Assembly (NCBI RefSeq): GCF_003073045.1
Contig: NC_037598.1
Span: 15,104,486 to 15,168,485 of the forward strand
DNA length: 64,000 bases
Source: Pomacea canaliculata
Taxonomy: Eukaryota; Mollusca; Gastropoda; Architaenioglossa; Ampullariidae
Direction: 5' to 3'
A program made the position numbers and the translations under genes. Positions within the stretch are counted from its first letter, which is position 1, and each line of letters starts with the position of its first letter. This document shows positions 60,401-64,000 of the stretch, in pieces. The notes under the pieces were generated by a model. The model was not told where the DNA came from, did not search any database, and saw only the letters and a program-made list of their open reading frames with translations.

Positions 60401-60710
60401 TAACTAATCATGTTAATCTTTTTTTTACTAAAATAAGAGCTGTAAACGTCCAAAAAAAATTTTAAATGCAACGGTAATTAGGTACGCCCATTACAAGAAA
60501 GTTGCCTGTGCGCGGGAACGATCCACCGCGACCGCCACGTCCACCTAGAGTTATGAACATACAATAATCTTTATAAAAAAAATGGCAGACATGAACTACA
60601 GCGGATGGAGGTGGTGATGAGAATAAGGTTGTTACCTTAATGCTGTCATTCAAACGTTTGGGGTCCCTGTCTTTCAGGTCCAGGCCCATGGCGGTTGATG
60701 TTTCTTCCAT
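57475..60710 (-). CDS. Caveolin (three exons, 156 aa)
   Basis: Membrane scaffold protein of the caveolin family. Exons (minus): 60636-60710, 58104-58181, 57475-57792; all borders are GT-AG at phase 0. The start ATG at 60710 follows an in-frame TGA. The protein begins MEETSTAMGLDLKDRDPKRL, like the RDPKHLND segment of vertebrate caveolins, but lacks most of their longer N-terminus. FEDIFAEP (28-35) is the caveolin signature (FEDVIAEP). The scaffolding domain DDIWQTTFKVFNITRLWCYR aligns with the vertebrate DGIWKASF region. A hydrophobic hairpin (LILAVPAACVWGVHFALLAF) is followed by six cysteines within 24 residues, likely palmitoylation sites. Invertebrate caveolins do not map one-to-one to CAV1-3, so no symbol is given. 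A minus-strand AATAAA at 57061-57066 or 57096-57101 may end the mRNA. Confidence 0.93.
58430..59300. other. Possible LTR-like sequence in caveolin intron 1
   Basis: Starts TGTCACGGATCAGTCCGTG, close to the start of the solo LTR at 36768 (TGTCACGGACCAGTC), and is GT-rich like it. I could not find a matching right end or target duplication. If real, it is an old, related LTR fossil. Confidence 0.25.
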
Positions 60711-63700
60711 TTTCTTCCCAAATGCTGCACCTGATGGCTGTGGCGACGAATCTCCGTTTCACTTCCAGTGAGCTCGAGATCTGTGATGCGTGAAAGTTTT
60801 CGACACAAATAGTTTGATCCAATCAAGGTTCGATTTCCCGGACAGCGATCAGCCAACTGTCTCCGCCAGTGCTACGGTTGATCTCTTGATGACTGTTACC
60901 CTGTGGTGCTTTTTCCCCCCCTGCTGGAGTTTGGACAGTTTGATGCAGGACAGACGGACGACCTTCTGCTCCTGCACGCGGCACCGCGTCTCCCCGCTTT
61001 GTGTGATAAGGATGTTGTTACAAGACCACGCATCACTCTCACACAACCACCCACACGCCAGGACCAATCCGTGTAGGGCGAGTTAGGACGTCATCATACC
61101 ACACCATCCACTTTGTGGGAATGAGCGCTGTTTATGTCAACCCCTGTATATATGAGCCACCTGTGAAACGTCGTTGTCCATTCCATCCACACCAAGCGTG
61201 GTCAGTACAGCAGCCTCTACCTTTGTTTTCACCACCTGGAAAAATTATTTCTCTTTCCCATTACCAGACGACCTCAAAATGTTTATGCGTGAACCTTAAC
61301 GATGTCACATGCTTCGGTGCTAGTTGAGCTCTGTGAAGTGACATCGGCGATGAATTAAATACAATGAAACAATCTGGAGATGATCAGAAAATGTCCTGTC
61401 CACGTCTTCGCTTAATGTGTGTGCTTGTGCTGCAGGTAATGACCATTCTTGGTTCGACACCGGACTAGGGTAAAAGTTTTACAGAACTCCATATTTGAAC
61501 TCTCATATTTATACTTATTACAAAACTTTAAAAAAAAAACCCGAAAACAAGATAACATATCTGGAATGAAGTTTTACAGAGCTACAATAAACAGTTTTAC
61601 ATAACTCTAAATACAGTAGTACATAGCTAGAATAAGCATATTTGCAGAGCTCGAAAAAAAAAAGATTTTGTAGAGCTAACAGAGCCTTGTAGAACTTGAA
61701 TAAGCAGATTTACGAAGAACTTTTTTTAAAAACAGGGTTAGGATAAGCAGTTTACGACCTCGTCCATTTGGATTGGTATGTCATACATTGAATCGTTTTA
61801 TGCGTTATCGTCCAGTCTGTGTGATTTAAGGTCTGCAAACGATTAATGAAATAGTTTGAAAACATTTGTCAGTTCTCTGGCGAGAGAGATTCTTCCCCTT
61901 GTTACTCAAAGAAGATTAAGGTGAGAGCGGGAAGTTTTTGTTATCGTCTTTTGCACTTTTCCTCGTCTAAGTCGACACAGTTAAGCATTTGAGATGATCA
62001 GGTCATGTTATCAAACCTTCATTTCTTGACGAAGAATTAAGATTTTGAACATTTATTATGGCAAACGGTAAGGGTACGGAGGAATTTTGTTATCTTAATT
62101 TATAAGAAATTTATGTATCTAAGATAATTGTTTTGAAGGAATTGTTGGGATTTCTAGCTTTTATGTCTATGTACTATTGAATGTAATATTGTATGATTAT
62201 TATTATTATTTGCTCCCCTTCTATGGGGCGATGACACTTTAATAATCAATCAATCTCTTAATTAAATGACTATTGTAATAAGTCATACAAACACTTGCTC
62301 CCTCATGCGTACGACGAATTGGCAAACACCTTCATGAGTCCTCTCAGACGAAGGGAATGGAAAGACAACCTTCAGTTGTAGTCAGACAGACAATGGAGAC
62401 GATGTCACGGGGATGGAAAGTGAAGGTGGTTGATGTTCGACAGCGATCGGAAAGACAGAAGTCAGGAGAAAGTAAACCGTTTGAGAACCTGCAGGAAGAT
62501 GACAGCGATAATGATAAACACGTGATTTATATATTACATATTCTCTGTCATAAGGAGCGAGCTCTTAGTGCTTGAGACACAACATACGAAGGAACGGAAG
62601 GATAAAGAACAGTACTGATGACTAATAAAAAGACAAATTTAGAAAACGCAAAGAGGAATCAGGTTACAAGAACTAAGCGTGTCATGATTCAGCAGAGGAA
62701 GACGAGTAGGAAAGAAGCAATAAGCGGAAAGGGGGAGGGTGTGACGAATGACTGGCATTGTGTGGACCGGTGTTGGGAGTGATGCTCAAGGAAGATCTTT
62801 TTTTAGCGCTCATTTGTCGGGTATGGAAGGGGAGAGAATTAATAATAATAGGATTTGTGTAGCACATTTCCACACACGGAGGCGAGCTAGATGCGCTTCA
62901 CAAGAGACCTGGGCAGCGGGGAAAGAGGCCTTGTGATGTAGTCGTCACAATGGGGTACAAACACACACAACATATACAAACATGTTCTATTGTAATTTAA
63001 ACTCCTGTGACCGTATGTTTTTGTTCTGGTGACAGGAATAGTAAGGAAAAAAACTTTAATTTCTTTTAAATGTCGTCCGAACGACGCAAACACTCAAAGC
63101 CGTGAGACAAAAGACACCATTCACACACGAAACATCAGACCTACAGCTCATCACAACTATTGTTTCGTTTATTTTGCTCCGGATAATCTCTTAATGTTGT
63201 TACCCATTGTAAAATGTTGCTCCAACAAAACAAATTTTGTCAAAGATCTCCCTGACAATATTATAGTCATTTCATAATGAACCTTAAGTGTGTGTGTGCG
63301 TGCGTATTTATAAGGGGGCAAAGAGCGAGGTACATTCACCCTGGTCTACACGTCGTCATCTGTTGAATACTGTGTTGTATAAAACAGTTATTTCATTTCC
63401 TTTGAGGATATAAAACGCTGTTTCTCCTCCCATTCGTTCCATGATGCAAAATTCTGAACTTGCCAATGTTTGGAAGTTAGCGCCAATGTGACAGGTAAGG
63501 GCGAATGCACACACACACAGAGAGACACGGAGACGCGCGCGTGCACACACACACACACACACGCACAGTGAGTTGTCTTTTAAGAAATGGAAAAGTTTAA
63601 TGACTATTTTTTTTTAAAGAACACTATAAAGGTGAAAGTAAAACTTGTCTTCAGGCACAATTTCATTCAAATCCTTTAGGATAAATAGAGTAAGGAGCTA

Positions 63701-64000
63701 AAACTGGAGTTATGATTAAAGAATTATAAATATCAAATATTGACCTAAGAAGTGTAAACTCACCTGACTAGATGAGGTGAAAGCATTATACATTTAAGAA
63801 GGTCACATATGGTTTTGTAGCAATGTTTCCACAGCGCAATTTATTTTATTTTGTTGAATGTTCTCATGTTCTCTAGAGGTAAATGTAAATACCTCTTATT
63901 TCCACATAGTCTCTCACTCATTCTCTCTCGCACACTCTCTCTCACCACTAATTTCTTCAGTAATGGATTTTCAAGGATAACAGATGTGTTTTGCCAAAGA
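60711..64000. other. Caveolin 5' flank and spacer to the window end
   Basis: Contains the caveolin promoter side, a degenerate repeat around ACAGAGCT(A)GAATAAGCA at about 61470-61755, a retroposon-tail-like segment near 62190-62265 (GCTCCCCTTCTATGGGGCGA followed by AATC repeats), a SINE-like copy at 62836-62905, and (CA)n and (CT)n tracts near 63510-63560 and 63915-63945. No gene recognised. Confidence 0.45.
62836..62905. repeat. SINE-like repeat, type 2
   Basis: AATTAATAATAATAGGATTT, then GTGTAGCACATTTCC, GGAGGCGAGCTAGATGCGCT and TCACAAG. Closest to the copy at 56541. Confidence 0.6.

Noticed and set aside
60820-60850. GGTTCGATTTCCCGG as a possible tRNA T-arm
   Set aside because: No matching acceptor stem, D-arm or anticodon arm at the right distance.

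Overview
This looks like nuclear DNA from an invertebrate animal, most likely a mollusc and perhaps a gastropod. Genes have many short exons with GT-AG introns. The window has AT-rich spacers, simple repeats, several transposon classes, and linker-histone/protamine-like genes of the kind known from molluscan sperm. The taxon is inferred; no ribosomal or mitochondrial marker is present.

Layout: 1-11.8 kb is mostly non-coding with one GC-rich exon candidate near 3.0-3.2 kb. 11.9-17.9 kb (+) is a ten-exon MAP-kinase-activated protein kinase (MAPKAPK2/3 type, 366 aa). Convergent with it at 21.7-23.4 kb (-) is a three-exon gene for a small Golgi membrane protein (TMEM167B/Kish-B, 74 aa).

24.2-46.4 kb is the unusual part: a cluster of small, apparently intronless genes whose proteins share an H1-type winged-helix core. 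Two (24.7 and 28.2 kb) carry long, almost pure arginine tails. Two (39.0 and 45.9 kb) have different, non-polyarginine tails. A fifth, broken copy (38.0-38.4 kb) adjoins a 20-residue acidic tandem repeat. Three genes end in the replication-dependent histone mRNA stem-loop instead of a poly(A) signal. A 1.6 kb tandem duplication at 39.8-43.1 kb carries orphan copies of one gene's 5' flank and of a histone-type stem-loop. The cluster is interrupted by a Ty3/gypsy fossil, a solo LTR with a clean 5-bp target duplication, a 2.8 kb hAT transposon with terminal inverted repeats and a near-complete transposase, a hAT-type MITE with a perfect 8-bp target duplication, and copies of a SINE-like repeat.

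47.9-52.8 kb (-) is an eleven-exon sugar transporter of the SLC2A13 (H+/myo-inositol) type with a 2-base frame break in exon 9. 54.1-54.7 kb holds a decayed LINE reverse transcriptase. 57.5-60.7 kb (-) is a three-exon caveolin (156 aa). The remainder is spacer with SINE-like copies and microsatellites.

The conserved single genes are ordinary housekeeping or signalling genes with no evident functional link to each other. The histone-like cluster is the candidate for an undescribed system: a set of fast-diverging sperm-type chromatin proteins that keep histone-style mRNA 3' ends while their tails have changed completely.
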